NCBI GenBank assembly: GCA_001916005.1
Contig: MNRP01000056.1
Span: 62,001-126,000, forward strand
Origin: Clostridium sp. 26_22
GTDB lineage: Bacteria > Bacillota > Clostridia > TANB77 > CAG-508
Reading direction: 5' to 3'
DNA length: 64,000 bases
The notes below the pieces were generated by a model. The model did not search any database, was not told where the DNA came from, and was given only the letters and a program-made list of their open reading frames with translations. Position numbers and translations under genes: made by a program. Positions 7,876-16,926 of this stretch are shown piece after piece. Position 1 is the stretch's first letter; each line of letters begins with the position of its first letter.

Positions 7876-10713
7876 TTTTGTTTTATTAACTATATTATTC
7901 TCTTCTATAATATTTTCTTCTACTACATTATTAATAGAATTTGATTGTTTATTTTCTTTTTCTAAAGCTTCTTTCTTTTTGTCTTCTTGTTCTTTTAATT
8001 TTTCAAGTGTATCTATTAATCCTTGCACTTTCTTAATATCAGAGCCTACTAATTCCCAATCATTATTAGAAGTTGACTCAGATAAATTTTTATTTGCTTT
8101 TACTAACGCATCTATTACCCCATCTATATCATCTGTATTTTCTACTTCAATATTTGATGCATCTTTTGAAAGTAAGTTTTGAAGTGCTTCTTTTAAATTA
8201 TTTCCCATTGCAACTTTATTTCCTGAAGCTACTACTATTTTCTTTAATGCTGGCACTTTTACTTCTTCATTTAACATTGTTTGATAAATTGATTCTACAT
8301 ATAAAAGTGTATTATTAACTGGTACTACAACTATATCTTTAGTAACCTTTGTTCCAGTTGTGTTTAAAGCATTTATTGCTAAAGAAATTGTTTCATCTTG
8401 TTCTAATTGCTTGTCAAGTTGCATTGGTCCTAAAATATTGCTATCTTCAGAGAATTTATATAATTTTAATACATTATTACTTCCATTTGTAGTTCCTACT
8501 AAGTAAGAAATTAGATTTTGTTTAGAACTTGGTGTATATATTTGTACCAATCCAACTTCTTCCCCATCTCCATTATTTACAGTTGTATAATATGGTTCTA
8601 AAATTGTTCCTGTTGATTTTGAAATTACTGTACTATTGTATTTTGCAAAATCCCATAAATCATCAGTTCTATACAATACATCTGGTTTTACATTATGATA
8701 TGTTTTTAACATTTTTGCTTGTACATTATATAAATATTTAGGATATACAAAATGTTGTGCTATATCAGCAGGAATTTCCGTATCTAAATCTTCAAATAAT
8801 GTTTTATATACATTTCTATAAGCCATAACTATTGGATCTGTTTTATCTGTTACATAGAACTTCATTGTTCCATCATAACTATCAATTATAACTTTTACTG
8901 AATTTCTAATATAATTTATTTTTTCTTTTATTCCATCATGTTCGATTGAAGTAAATTGTGAATAAGGATATTGACTAGATATAGTGTAAGCATCTAAAAC
9001 CCATACTGTTTTTCCTTCATCTGTTACTACTGTATATGGATTATCATCATATATTAAATATGGCATTGCTGTTTTGGCTCTTTTTATGATATTTCTGTTT
9101 ATTAAAATTTTGCTCTCATTTGTTACTTCTGATGAAAAGGCTAAATTTAAATCACCTGTTTTTATACCTAAAATAACTCTATCTATAAAGTTTAAGCTTA
9201 ATCCGGATTGTCCTTGATATGATGATGTATATTCTTTATTATTTTCATCTGTATAATCATATTCTTTTCTGTTTTTTGTATTTGTTGCTACTATATTATT
9301 TGTTTCTAATCCATAATATATTTGTTGATTAACTGTTCCTAATTTATCATCTTCTCCAGATACATCTTTTTGAATATAATTTAAATTTCCTGTTTCAGAT
9401 ACATCTGTTGCAGATGCTACAATTTGTCCTCTTCCATGAGTATACTCATAGGTTTTATTACTATAAGTTCTTCCTGAATTTTTGATTTCTCTTGGTGAAA
9501 CATATATCAATTTATATTGTCCTGCTATTTTGTATTGAGCAATATTCGCATTTCTATATGAATAATAACCTGTTCCTGTTTGGTTATCTTCTAAAGTTTT
9601 TAATACTGTATCTTCATTTACTATTCTAATATTATTTATTACATCAGTATTTTCATCTACATCTTTTTGTGTTATTGTTCCTGAATTTTCTAAACTTTTT
9701 TCTTCTATATTTATTTTATAAGCGTTTTTAGTGTTTTCAATGTTATATGCTAAATATTCTTTTTCTTTGTCTAGTTTATTTGAATTTACAAATACTACAT
9801 TAAAGATTATTATTACTAAAAATAAAACTACTAAATATACAGGAATTATAGCTAAATTTTTTAATACTTTTGAAGTGTTATCTTCTTTAAATCCTTTTGA
9901 TGCTCTAATTGCTGAAAAAATCATAACAAAAGCAAATATTAAATAACCCCATCTTTGTATCATTACTTCTGTATAGCCAGCACCTGTTATCTCAATATTT
10001 TGTGTGCTATCAGAACCATCTTTTATTGTTAACATTTTACTTGTTAATATATCTGTTGTATTTAATACTGTCATTAATGCAAATAATACAACTATTAATA
10101 CTGCATTTCTTATTAATTTTTTTATTAATGAACTTTGCTTTAGCATTTTACCATCTACACCATCAAAGTCTTTATTAAATACAATTATATAATATAATGC
10201 CATATATACTGTTAGTCCAACTAATATTGCCATGAAATATAATAAAAACATTTGAATTATTGGTTTTTGGAACATATAATATGCTATATCAAAATTGTAA
10301 ATTGGGTCTTGTATTCCAAAGCTTGCATTACTTGAACATAGTATTATTTGCTTCATTATAACACTTGACATTAATGCACTTACAACTGCAGATATGATAA
10401 ATGCTATTGATTTATTTGGTACTTTAGGCATTTCCTTTTTTTCTTTATCAAAAAAAGATTTTAAACCTTTTTTAATTCCTCTGGTTGTCATATATATTAT
10501 AAAATATAAGGCTATAAAATTAATTCCAAATATTGTATACTTATATTTTAAATTTGTAAAAAATACTTCTGTGTAATTTTCTCCTAATTCTTTATACTCT
10601 AAATAACTTCCTCTTAAACTTATATAACTAATTACTGAAAATAATGCTATAAATAATAAAACTAAGATTACTCTTGTTTTCATTTTTTTATTTTGCTTTT
10701 TTTCTTGTTTCAT
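7873..10713 (-). CDS. UPF0182 family large membrane protein
   Basis: A 946-residue protein. The N-terminal third has about seven membrane segments; a long extracytoplasmic region follows. YRNVYKTLFED, DIAQHFVYPKYLYNVQAKML and DVLYRTDDLWDFAKY are recognisable as the conserved core of the UPF0182/COG1615 family, whose biochemical role is not established to my knowledge. The last 60 residues are a charged coiled coil rich in K, E and N, less typical of the family. The ATG has an AGGAGG site and begins 24 bp after ftsY, so the two may share a transcript. Confidence 0.88.
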   Translation of the reverse strand: MKQEKKQNKKMKTRVILVLLFIALFSVISYISLRGSYLEYKELGENYTEVFFTNLKYKYTIFGINFIALYFIIYMTTRGIKKGLKSFFDKEKKEMPKVPNKSIAFIISAVVSALMSSVIMKQIILCSSNASFGIQDPIYNFDIAYYMFQKPIIQMFLLYFMAILVGLTVYMALYYIIVFNKDFDGVDGKMLKQSSLIKKLIRNAVLIVVLFALMTVLNTTDILTSKMLTIKDGSDSTQNIEITGAGYTEVMIQRWGYLIFAFVMIFSAIRASKGFKEDNTSKVLKNLAIIPVYLVVLFLVIIIFNVVFVNSNKLDKEKEYLAYNIENTKNAYKINIEEKSLENSGTITQKDVDENTDVINNIRIVNEDTVLKTLEDNQTGTGYYSYRNANIAQYKIAGQYKLIYVSPREIKNSGRTYSNKTYEYTHGRGQIVASATDVSETGNLNYIQKDVSGEDDKLGTVNQQIYYGLETNNIVATNTKNRKEYDYTDENNKEYTSSYQGQSGLSLNFIDRVILGIKTGDLNLAFSSEVTNESKILINRNIIKRAKTAMPYLIYDDNPYTVVTDEGKTVWVLDAYTISSQYPYSQFTSIEHDGIKEKINYIRNSVKVIIDSYDGTMKFYVTDKTDPIVMAYRNVYKTLFEDLDTEIPADIAQHFVYPKYLYNVQAKMLKTYHNVKPDVLYRTDDLWDFAKYNSTVISKSTGTILEPYYTTVNNGDGEEVGLVQIYTPSSKQNLISYLVGTTNGSNNVLKLYKFSEDSNILGPMQLDKQLEQDETISLAINALNTTGTKVTKDIVVVPVNNTLLYVESIYQTMLNEEVKVPALKKIVVASGNKVAMGNNLKEALQNLLSKDASNIEVENTDDIDGVIDALVKANKNLSESTSNNDWELVGSDIKKVQGLIDTLEKLKEQEDKKKEALEKENKQSNSINNVVEENIIEENNIVNKTK

Positions 10714-10737
10714 TTTTTACCTCCTAATGAATGTTCA

Positions 10738-11643
10738 TTAAATTATTGCTTTTACAAAATCTTCTGAATTGAATATTTCCATATCATCAATTTGTTCACC
10801 AACACCTATGAATTTTACTGGTATTTGATTTTCTTCTACTATTCCTATTACAACTCCGCCTTTTGCTGTTCCATCTAATTTTGTTAATACAATTCCTGTT
10901 ATATCTGCTTCTTGTTTAAAAGCTTTAACTTGAGAAATTGCATTTTGTCCTGTAGTTCCATCTATTACAAGTAACACTTCTTTGTCAGCATCTGCCATTT
11001 CTTTATTTATTACTTTTTGTATTTTGTTTAATTCATCCATTAAGTATTTTTTATTGTGCAATCTTCCTGCTGTATCTACTATTAAAATATCTGCACCAAG
11101 TTCTTTAGTTTGTTTTATTGCATCATATACTACTGAGGCTGGGTCTACTCCCTCATCTCTTTTTACTACTGTTGCTCCTGCTCTGTTTGCCCAGATTTCT
11201 AATTGTTCCACTGCTGCTGCTCTAAAAGTATCTGCTGCTGCTACAACAACTTTTTTCCCATCTTTAGCAAGTCTATTTGCCATTTTTCCTATTGATGTAG
11301 TTTTACCTACTCCATTTACTCCAACAACTAAAATTACTGATGGTTTTGTATTTAAATGTAAATTTATGTCTGTTACATCTAATATTTTTTGCATTTCTTC
11401 TCTTAGGGCTTGTTTTACATCTTCTTCATCTTGAATTTTTTCTTTTTTCATTCTTTCTCTTAAATTTGATATTATTTTTATTGATGTATCCATTCCTATA
11501 TCAGACATTATCAATACTTCTTCTAATTCATCTAAAAACTCTTCATCTACTTTTCTAAAGTTGCTAAATACATTATTTATTTTTTCATCAAATGATGTTT
11601 TTGTTTTGTTTAATCCGTTTTTTAATTTATCGAAAAATCCCAT
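10738..11643 (-). CDS. ftsY: signal recognition particle receptor FtsY
   Basis: A 301-residue SRP-type GTPase, the membrane-side receptor that pairs with Ffh to deliver nascent membrane proteins to SecYEG. A helical N domain (1-85) precedes the G domain: G1 is VVGVNGVGKTTSIGKMA, then DTFRAAAVEQL (I-box side), VDTAGRLHNK (G3) and TKLDGTAKGG (G4). The acidic A domain of E. coli FtsY is missing, as is usual in Firmicutes. A TAGGAG site precedes the ATG. Confidence 0.96.
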   Translation of the reverse strand: MGFFDKLKNGLNKTKTSFDEKINNVFSNFRKVDEEFLDELEEVLIMSDIGMDTSIKIISNLRERMKKEKIQDEEDVKQALREEMQKILDVTDINLHLNTKPSVILVVGVNGVGKTTSIGKMANRLAKDGKKVVVAAADTFRAAAVEQLEIWANRAGATVVKRDEGVDPASVVYDAIKQTKELGADILIVDTAGRLHNKKYLMDELNKIQKVINKEMADADKEVLLVIDGTTGQNAISQVKAFKQEADITGIVLTKLDGTAKGGVVIGIVEENQIPVKFIGVGEQIDDMEIFNSEDFVKAII

Positions 11644-11729
11644 ATTTTTCTCCTATCTTTTTATTTTTTTACTTAATTAGTATAACATATTTTTATTGAA
11701 TTGTATACCTTTTATGTGTAAAATAATAA

Positions 11730-11749
11730 ACAGCATTGAAAAATGCTGT
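11730..11749 (-). terminator. hairpin downstream of tRNA-Thr
   Basis: ACAGCATT and AATGCTGT form an 8-bp stem with a 4-nt loop. On the minus strand a T-rich tract follows, fitting the end of the tRNA-Thr transcript; a T-run also follows on the plus strand. Confidence 0.65.
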
Positions 11750-11785
11750 CTTTTTTAAGATATTTATTTTAACCTCTTAAGTTTA

Positions 11786-11861
11786 TGGGGCCAATAGGCA
11801 GAATCGAACTGCCGACCTACGGGTTACGAATCCGTTGCTCTACCAACTGAGCTATATTGGC
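11786..11861 (-). tRNA. tRNA-Thr (anticodon CGT)
   Basis: A full cloverleaf with acceptor GCCAATA/TATTGGC, GCTC/GAGC D stem, anticodon loop TTCGTAA and GTTCGATTC T loop, with CCA encoded at 11786-11788. CGT reads ACG threonine codons. The base 31-39 pair at the bottom of the anticodon stem is an A-C mismatch, and the discriminator base is C. Confidence 0.92.
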
Positions 11862-11882
11862 AAATGTTTATATATTCTGTAA

Positions 11883-12440
11883 CTATATATTAACATACTT
11901 AACAACAGAACATATAAAATCTATAATAGTAATAAAAACAAAACTATATAAAATTATAATTTTCTTTTTATTTGATATTAACACAATCTTTTTTTCTATC
12001 ACTTTTGTAATAAAAGGATGTATCTTCTCAACAAAAATAACTCCTAATATTCCCCATACTATAGAAAAAGATAAGCTTACTCTTCCCTGAAAATTAAATG
12101 GTTGTCCTGTATAATCCCACCATCTAAGTCCAAAAAGACTTTCTAGAACAACGGAAACTACATATTCAAATATTGTAAATGCTATCATCCCAACAAAGAA
12201 TTTTCCTACTGTATTTGTTTTTATATTCTTCAAACTCTCTATTAACAAAATCGCTCCAAATCCGTATATTGGGCATATTGGTCCATATAGAAATCCTCTT
12301 TTTGTAAAAGTCCCTGTTGTTAAAATACAAAATGCTGTTTCTAATATCCATCCTAAAAAAGCATATATAAAAAAGTATAATATTATATTTTGTTTTCTAG
12401 TTAGATTATTTGTTTCTACTAATTCTACTTTATCTTCCAT
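11883..12440 (-). CDS. putative ABC-transporter type IV family membrane protein (PF06541-like)
   Basis: A 185-residue protein with about five membrane segments. The segment FFIYAFLGWILETAFC, then KRGFLYGPICPIYGFG and LRWWDYTGQPFNFQGRVSL, is the recognisable signature of the Firmicutes 'putative ABC-transporter type IV' family (older name DUF1113). No ATPase partner is adjacent and the true function is unknown. It lies between xerD and tRNA-Thr on the same strand and has a hairpin upstream, so it is probably a separate transcript. Confidence 0.82.
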   Translation of the reverse strand: MEDKVELVETNNLTRKQNIILYFFIYAFLGWILETAFCILTTGTFTKRGFLYGPICPIYGFGAILLIESLKNIKTNTVGKFFVGMIAFTIFEYVVSVVLESLFGLRWWDYTGQPFNFQGRVSLSFSIVWGILGVIFVEKIHPFITKVIEKKIVLISNKKKIIILYSFVFITIIDFICSVVKYVNI

Positions 12441-12469
12441 ATTTTTAATCCCCTTAATTATTACTTATA

Positions 12470-12504
12470 AAACACATATTTAGTTTTTGTGCCAATATGT
12501 GTTT
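12470..12504 (-). terminator. terminator downstream of xerD
   Basis: AAACACATATT (12470-12480) pairs with AATATGTGTTT (12494-12504), 24 bp past the xerD stop on the minus strand. Confidence 0.65.
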
Positions 12505-12527
12505 CTTTATTTATAAATAATATTTAA

Positions 12528-13409
12528 TTATGCTCTTGGATGAGCTTTTCTATATATATCTTTTATTCCTTCATCTTGGAATTGCATATAAACTTGTGTT
12601 GATGATATATCTGAATGTCCTAGCATTGTTTGTATTGATTTTAAGTCTGCTCCATTTTGTAATAAATGTGTTGCAAATGAATGTCTTAAAACGTGTGGTG
12701 TTATGTCTTTTGTTATATGTGCTTGATCTTTGTAGTATTTTATAATCTTCCAGAATCCTTGTCTTGTTAATCTTTGACCATTTACATTTACAAATAATGC
12801 TTTTTCATTATCGTCTTTTATTAATATATTTCTTGCTTGTTCTGTATATTCTTTTAATGCTTTTAATGATAATTTTCCTAATGGAATTATTCTTGGTTTG
12901 TTTGCGTGTCTACAATTTACGTATCCCTCTTCAAAGTTAATGTCATCTATATCTAATGAAATTATTTCTGTAACTCTCATTCCTGTAGCATATGCAAATT
13001 CTAGCATTGCTTTATCTCTTGTTCCTTTTAAGTCTATGTCTTTTGGTTGATCTAATAATAATTCAACTTCTTTTGATGTTAATACACATGGAACTCTTTT
13101 TTCTACTTTTGGTGATTGTATATTTCTTGTTGGATCTTTTTTTACTTTTCCTTTTTTCATTGCATATTGATAAAATGATCTTATTGAGGCTATGCATCTT
13201 GAAATAGTTGAAGGTTTTTTACCTAATTCTTCTAATTCTTGTATATATTCTTTCATTGTTTCTTCGTCTACTCTGTTGTATGGAACTTCGCATGCTTCTA
13301 TAAATCTTTTGAATTGTTTTAAATCTCTTTTGTATGATTGTAATGTGTTGTTTGATAATTTTTTATCATTTTCTAAAAATTCAAAAAAAAGTTTTAATTG
13401 TTTCTCCAT
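12528..13409 (-). CDS. xerD: site-specific tyrosine recombinase XerD
   Basis: A 293-residue tyrosine recombinase of the length expected for XerD. An N-terminal SAM-like core-binding domain (about residues 1-85) is followed by the catalytic domain with R145 (ATGMRVTE), K171, H239 and R242 (TPHVLRHSFATH), H265 (MLGHSDISS) and the nucleophile Y274 (TQVYMQF). With XerC it resolves chromosome dimers at dif. Placement beside spoIIM, with endonuclease Q further upstream on the same strand, resembles the Bacillus spoIIM-xerD arrangement and supports xerD over xerC or a phage integrase. Confidence 0.92.
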   Translation of the reverse strand: MEKQLKLFFEFLENDKKLSNNTLQSYKRDLKQFKRFIEACEVPYNRVDEETMKEYIQELEELGKKPSTISRCIASIRSFYQYAMKKGKVKKDPTRNIQSPKVEKRVPCVLTSKEVELLLDQPKDIDLKGTRDKAMLEFAYATGMRVTEIISLDIDDINFEEGYVNCRHANKPRIIPLGKLSLKALKEYTEQARNILIKDDNEKALFVNVNGQRLTRQGFWKIIKYYKDQAHITKDITPHVLRHSFATHLLQNGADLKSIQTMLGHSDISSTQVYMQFQDEGIKDIYRKAHPRA

Positions 13410-13493
13410 TTTTCTTACCCCTATTTCAAAATTATTATTTACATAAATTATGTATATGTTATATCAAAATATTTGTAAAATGTAAATACATTT

Positions 13494-14132
13494 TTAGAAA
13501 TATTTTAAAAATTTTTTTAATAAATTTGTTGATATAAAAGTTTCTACCAGTGCTGCTATACATAATAGTACTAACATAATTAATGAGAATATTGTATGCC
13601 TTAAAATTTCCATTTTTATATTTTCTCTATCTCTATTTTTTACAATTGATTTATATAGTTTGAAGCCACTTACTGCTATTGCAATTATGGCTGGTATTAG
13701 GATTATGTCTTGTAATACTAATGACAATAATACAAATGCTATTCCTTTTGGAAGTCCTAAAATTGTTATAATTGCTGATATTGTATATCCTAAGCAAAAT
13801 CCTCTATATAGTACAATTCCAAATACTATTGGAATTCCTATTACAGTTGTTCCAAAAAACCAAAGTGTTAATGCTAACATTATATTTTCTTTTAAGGTTG
13901 TTCTAAATAATAGCATATTATCTATTTTTTCTGTGTTTTTTAACTTATCTATAAATGTATTAAAATATGATGTTATTTCAGAAATTTGTGTATCTTGTGT
14001 ACTGTTTATAAACATTACTCCTAAAAATATTCCGATTATAAATATTAAGGTTACTAAAATATATTCTTTACTATTATTTAATATATGATTTGCAATTATT
14101 GTTTTTAAATGAAATCTGCTATTTTTTTTCAT
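13494..14132 (-). CDS. spoIIM: stage II sporulation protein M
   Basis: About 212 residues with five membrane segments, matching SpoIIM, a subunit of the SpoIIDMP machine that remodels septal peptidoglycan during engulfment. GIFLGVMFINS near the N-terminus and the central FFGTTVIGIPIVFGIVLYRG are typical. I chose the ATG at 14132, preceded by AAGGAG at good spacing, over a GTG eight codons upstream that overlaps the site. Its presence with cotJABC supports a spore-forming host. Confidence 0.92.
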   Translation of the reverse strand: MKKNSRFHLKTIIANHILNNSKEYILVTLIFIIGIFLGVMFINSTQDTQISEITSYFNTFIDKLKNTEKIDNMLLFRTTLKENIMLALTLWFFGTTVIGIPIVFGIVLYRGFCLGYTISAIITILGLPKGIAFVLLSLVLQDIILIPAIIAIAVSGFKLYKSIVKNRDRENIKMEILRHTIFSLIMLVLLCIAALVETFISTNLLKKFLKYF

Positions 14133-14206
14133 CAAAAAAATCTCCTTATCAAGCACATATTTTATACATAATGTGTATTCAATAATGAGATTTTTAGAAC
14201 TTTTTA

Positions 14207-15394
14207 TTATATTATTTTTCCGTAGTTTCCTCCTCCACCAGATTGTACTTTAGCATTTCCAGTTCTTGCTTTTTCTATACTATTTGCTACTTTTTCTCCA
14301 ACAACAGCTTCTATATCATCTTTTGATAATTTGTGAAGTATATTCATTTCTGTTTCAAAATTGTCTAAAAGCTTTTCTATTGTTTTTCCGCCAACTCCTG
14401 GTATAAATCCTAATGGTACTTGATATATGTATGGTGGTCTATTTTCTGGACTTTTAGTTTCTTTTTTGTCTTTTATTAATTCTATTCTATCAAAAACTCC
14501 AAAGGTTACTTTGTCACTTCCACAGTATGGACATTTTTCTACTGGTTCTTTTGTTTCTATTGTTTGATTACAATTGTCACAATATGTTCTATGATATTTT
14601 CCAAGTTTAGGGTCTAATCCATAATTTGCTAAGATTTTTCTTCCATCTTCGTTTTTTAATGCTTTTACTACTTCTTTAAATGATATATCTTCTACTTGCA
14701 TTTTGTTATATTCTCTAGCAATTTTGGGTAAAGAGTGTGCATCTGAATTTGTTACAAAAGTTTTGTTTTCTAACTCTGATATTTCATCTGCTAGAAATGT
14801 ATCTGAACTTAAGCCTAATTCAACTGCAAATATTTTGTCATATTTTTCTTTGAAAATATTTTGTAATCTATCTGTGCAGTTTCCATAATAGCTTTTAAAT
14901 GGTGTAAATATATGTGCTGGTATTAAAATTCCATTATATTTTTCTACTATATCTATTAATTCATAACCAGATATATCTGACCTTTGAGTGCTCAAAGTTA
15001 TATTTTTTATGTGATGGCTCATTTCGTTTGAAAATGCTTTTATATCTTTTAGATGTGGGAAAAAGCATACATTATGTGCTGCTCCACATTTTCCATTTCT
15101 TCCTACTTCTGATGTTTCTACTTCACTTCCTAATAATATACAAACTTTATCTTTATATATTATTCCTCCATCTTTTAATTCATATGCCTCCCCTGTTTTT
15201 AAGAAGTTTTCTATGTCTTCTATAACATAAGGTGATGCACAGTCTATTATTCCTACTACGTTTATTCCTTTTCTTTCAGCACATTCTTTTGCTATATTGG
15301 CAAAATTTAGACTTCTTGCTGCTGTTATTTTTATTGGTTTTCCGTTTTCTGATCTACCTATGTGTACATGTAAATCTGCAAATATTTCGTACAT
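14207..15394 (-). CDS. endonuclease Q family PHP-domain protein
   Basis: A 395-residue protein with a PHP metal-dependent hydrolase domain starting at ADLHVHIGRS and SDAHS near residue 218, a zinc-binding region (CDNC and CPYC near residues 275-295), and a helix-hairpin-helix (GFIPGVGGKTIEKLL) near residue 330. This order is that of endonuclease Q (Bacillus YqxK-type), which nicks DNA 5' of deaminated bases. The visible metal ligands are intact. It ends 74 bp before spoIIM. A role in repair of uracil or hypoxanthine in DNA follows from the family. Confidence 0.86.
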   Translation of the reverse strand: MYEIFADLHVHIGRSENGKPIKITAARSLNFANIAKECAERKGINVVGIIDCASPYVIEDIENFLKTGEAYELKDGGIIYKDKVCILLGSEVETSEVGRNGKCGAAHNVCFFPHLKDIKAFSNEMSHHIKNITLSTQRSDISGYELIDIVEKYNGILIPAHIFTPFKSYYGNCTDRLQNIFKEKYDKIFAVELGLSSDTFLADEISELENKTFVTNSDAHSLPKIAREYNKMQVEDISFKEVVKALKNEDGRKILANYGLDPKLGKYHRTYCDNCNQTIETKEPVEKCPYCGSDKVTFGVFDRIELIKDKKETKSPENRPPYIYQVPLGFIPGVGGKTIEKLLDNFETEMNILHKLSKDDIEAVVGEKVANSIEKARTGNAKVQSGGGGNYGKII

Positions 15395-15428
15395 TTGTTG
15401 TTCCTCTTTTCTTTATTACTTTATGTTT

Positions 15429-15455
15429 GAAAATAGGCGACTTTTGTGTCGCCTA
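15429..15455 (-). terminator. rho-independent terminator
   Basis: TAGGCGAC (15434-15441) pairs with GTCGCCTA (15448-15455), with TTTT following on the minus strand. It ends the two-gene unit at 15462-16291. Confidence 0.82.
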
Positions 15456-15461
15456 AAAAAA

Positions 15462-15734
15462 TTATCCTCTTTCTCCCATTGATGCTTCCATATCTTTATG
15501 AAGTATTGTACTCATGTCTTCTTCTGTAAACAGTGGTACTTTCTCATTTTTTATTAATTTTTGTGTTTGTTTTTCTTGTTGTTTTTCTTGTACTTTGTGG
15601 TTAGTTACTCTTTCAAATCTTGCAAGCATATCTGAACCAAGAACTCTACTCATTGAATTTTCTTCACAAATTCTTTTTAGTGCTCCAAATGGTGTTCTTC
15701 TAACATCTCCAACTTTTTCTTGTGTTTCTAACAT
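15462..15734 (-). CDS. hypothetical protein coupled to a degenerate HD-domain protein
   Basis: A 90-residue, charged, soluble protein that I do not recognise. The N-terminal part (VGDVRRTPFGALKRICEE) is basic; a glutamine/lysine-rich helical stretch follows near residues 48-66. Its ATG overlaps the stop of the upstream gene by one base (TAATG), a classic sign of translational coupling, so the two products probably act together. A terminator follows directly. Confidence 0.65.
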   Translation of the reverse strand: MLETQEKVGDVRRTPFGALKRICEENSMSRVLGSDMLARFERVTNHKVQEKQQEKQTQKLIKNEKVPLFTEEDMSTILHKDMEASMGERG

Positions 15735-16291
15735 TATACTTCTACCTCCTGCATTTGTTCTACAAATGTCTTAAACTGTTCTAAATATATATTTTCTTTT
15801 CCTCTTAAATTGCTTTCTTCTAGTTGAATTAATGCTTTTTCTGGTGAATAACCTGCTCTTTCTGGTCTATCTAAAAGCATTCCTCCAAAATTATCTACTA
15901 ATTCTAATATATCACTTTCAGGTTCCCTTGGTTCACTTCCACTATATCTATTAACTTCTTCACAGATTTTGCAAAATCTTTTATCAAAACCTAATGTTTC
16001 TAAAAATTCTGCTCCATTTTTAGCATAATTGTGCAAGCTTTCTAAGCTTTGTGGTCCATCTATTTTTTTACAATTACACAATAAGCAAGCTGTTAACACA
16101 AGATTTCTATCAACATCTAAATTTGAATAATCTATAAACATTCTTGCTATTTCTGTTTTGAATATTACTGTGTTATTAAAGTATATCGTTATTCCTTTTC
16201 TTTCTTTTAGCAATCTTTGTAGTCTATTTAATATATCCATTTTATTTACTAAATCTGTTTCTTTTAAAAGATAATCTGCAAATGTTTCCAT
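15734..16291 (-). CDS. degenerate HD/HD-GYP-like domain protein
   Basis: A 185-residue protein whose second half aligns by eye with HD-GYP domains: LLCNCKKI sits where LLHDIGKI is expected, HNYAKNGAEFLE matches the conserved helix, and DILELVDNFGGMLLDRPERAGYSPEKAL matches the region usually reading ADVFDALTSDRPYR..SPEEAL. The catalytic His-Asp pair is replaced by Cys-Asn, so phosphodiesterase activity is unlikely and a binding or regulatory role is inferred. It is the first gene of a coupled pair; an alternative is an unrelated all-helical fold. Confidence 0.6.
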   Translation of the reverse strand: METFADYLLKETDLVNKMDILNRLQRLLKERKGITIYFNNTVIFKTEIARMFIDYSNLDVDRNLVLTACLLCNCKKIDGPQSLESLHNYAKNGAEFLETLGFDKRFCKICEEVNRYSGSEPREPESDILELVDNFGGMLLDRPERAGYSPEKALIQLEESNLRGKENIYLEQFKTFVEQMQEVEV

Positions 16292-16400
16292 TTTTTCCCC
16301 CTAAAGTTTTCATTATTATTCTCTATAATTATAATTTAAACTTTATTAATTTGCAATAAATTTTACAAATGTAATATAAATGTAATATTTCTTCAAAATA

Positions 16401-16835
16401 CTACAAAGTTTTTATTGCATTTCTCGCCATTTCATCACATCTATTGTTAAATTCATTATCACTATGACCTTTTACTTTTATAAATTTCACCTTATGTTTT
16501 TGAGTCATTTTATATATTTCTTCCCAAATTTCTTTATTTTTGACAGGTTCTTTACTTGAATTTTTCCAGTTATTTTTTTGCCATCCGTAAATCCAACCTT
16601 GGTTAAATCCGTTTACTAAATATGCACTATCACTATACAATTCTACTTCACATGGAAATTTTAAAAGTTTTAAAGCTTCTAATGCTGCTGTTAATTCCAT
16701 AACATTATTTGTTGTGTCTTTTTTTCCTCCTGAAATTTCTTTTTTGGTATCTTTATACATTAAAATTGCACCCCAACCACCTGGTCCAGGATTTCCAGAA
16801 CAAGCACCATCTGTATATATAATTACTTTTTCCAT
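16401..16835 (-). CDS. rnhA: ribonuclease HI
   Basis: A 144-residue RNase H that cuts the RNA strand of RNA-DNA hybrids. The catalytic acids are all visible: D9 (YTDGACSGNPGPGGWG), E47 (NNVMELTAALEAL), D69 (YSDSAYLVNG) and D134 (RCDEMARNA), with the active-site loop histidine in VKGHSDNEFNN. The basic tryptophan-rich handle near residues 80-95 is that of the E. coli-type enzyme. It is divergent from tmcAL. Confidence 0.95.
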   Translation of the reverse strand: MEKVIIYTDGACSGNPGPGGWGAILMYKDTKKEISGGKKDTTNNVMELTAALEALKLLKFPCEVELYSDSAYLVNGFNQGWIYGWQKNNWKNSSKEPVKNKEIWEEIYKMTQKHKVKFIKVKGHSDNEFNNRCDEMARNAIKTL

Positions 16836-16847
16836 AAAACCACTTCC

Positions 16848-16876
16848 TTGTATTTTTTTACTATTTATGATATTAT
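16848..16876 (+). promoter_or_regulatory. sigma-A-like promoter for tmcAL
   Basis: TTGTAT (16848-16853) and TATTAT (16871-16876) are separated by 17 bp, about 50 bp upstream of the ATG at 16927. Confidence 0.55.
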
Positions 16877-16926
16877 ATCAATGTAATAAAAAATAAACAA
16901 GAGTTTTTTGAAAGGATGGTAATTTT

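Noticed and set aside
7873..10713. Long Leu/Ile/Phe-rich frames on the opposite strand of this and other minus-strand genes
   Set aside because: They are antisense shadows of AT-rich coding sequence with no ribosome binding sites or recognisable domains.
11786..11861. Reading the tRNA at this place as tRNA-Arg(TCG)
   Set aside because: With standard spacing from the GAGC of the D stem, the anticodon loop is TTCGTAA with T33 in place, so the anticodon is CGT (Thr).
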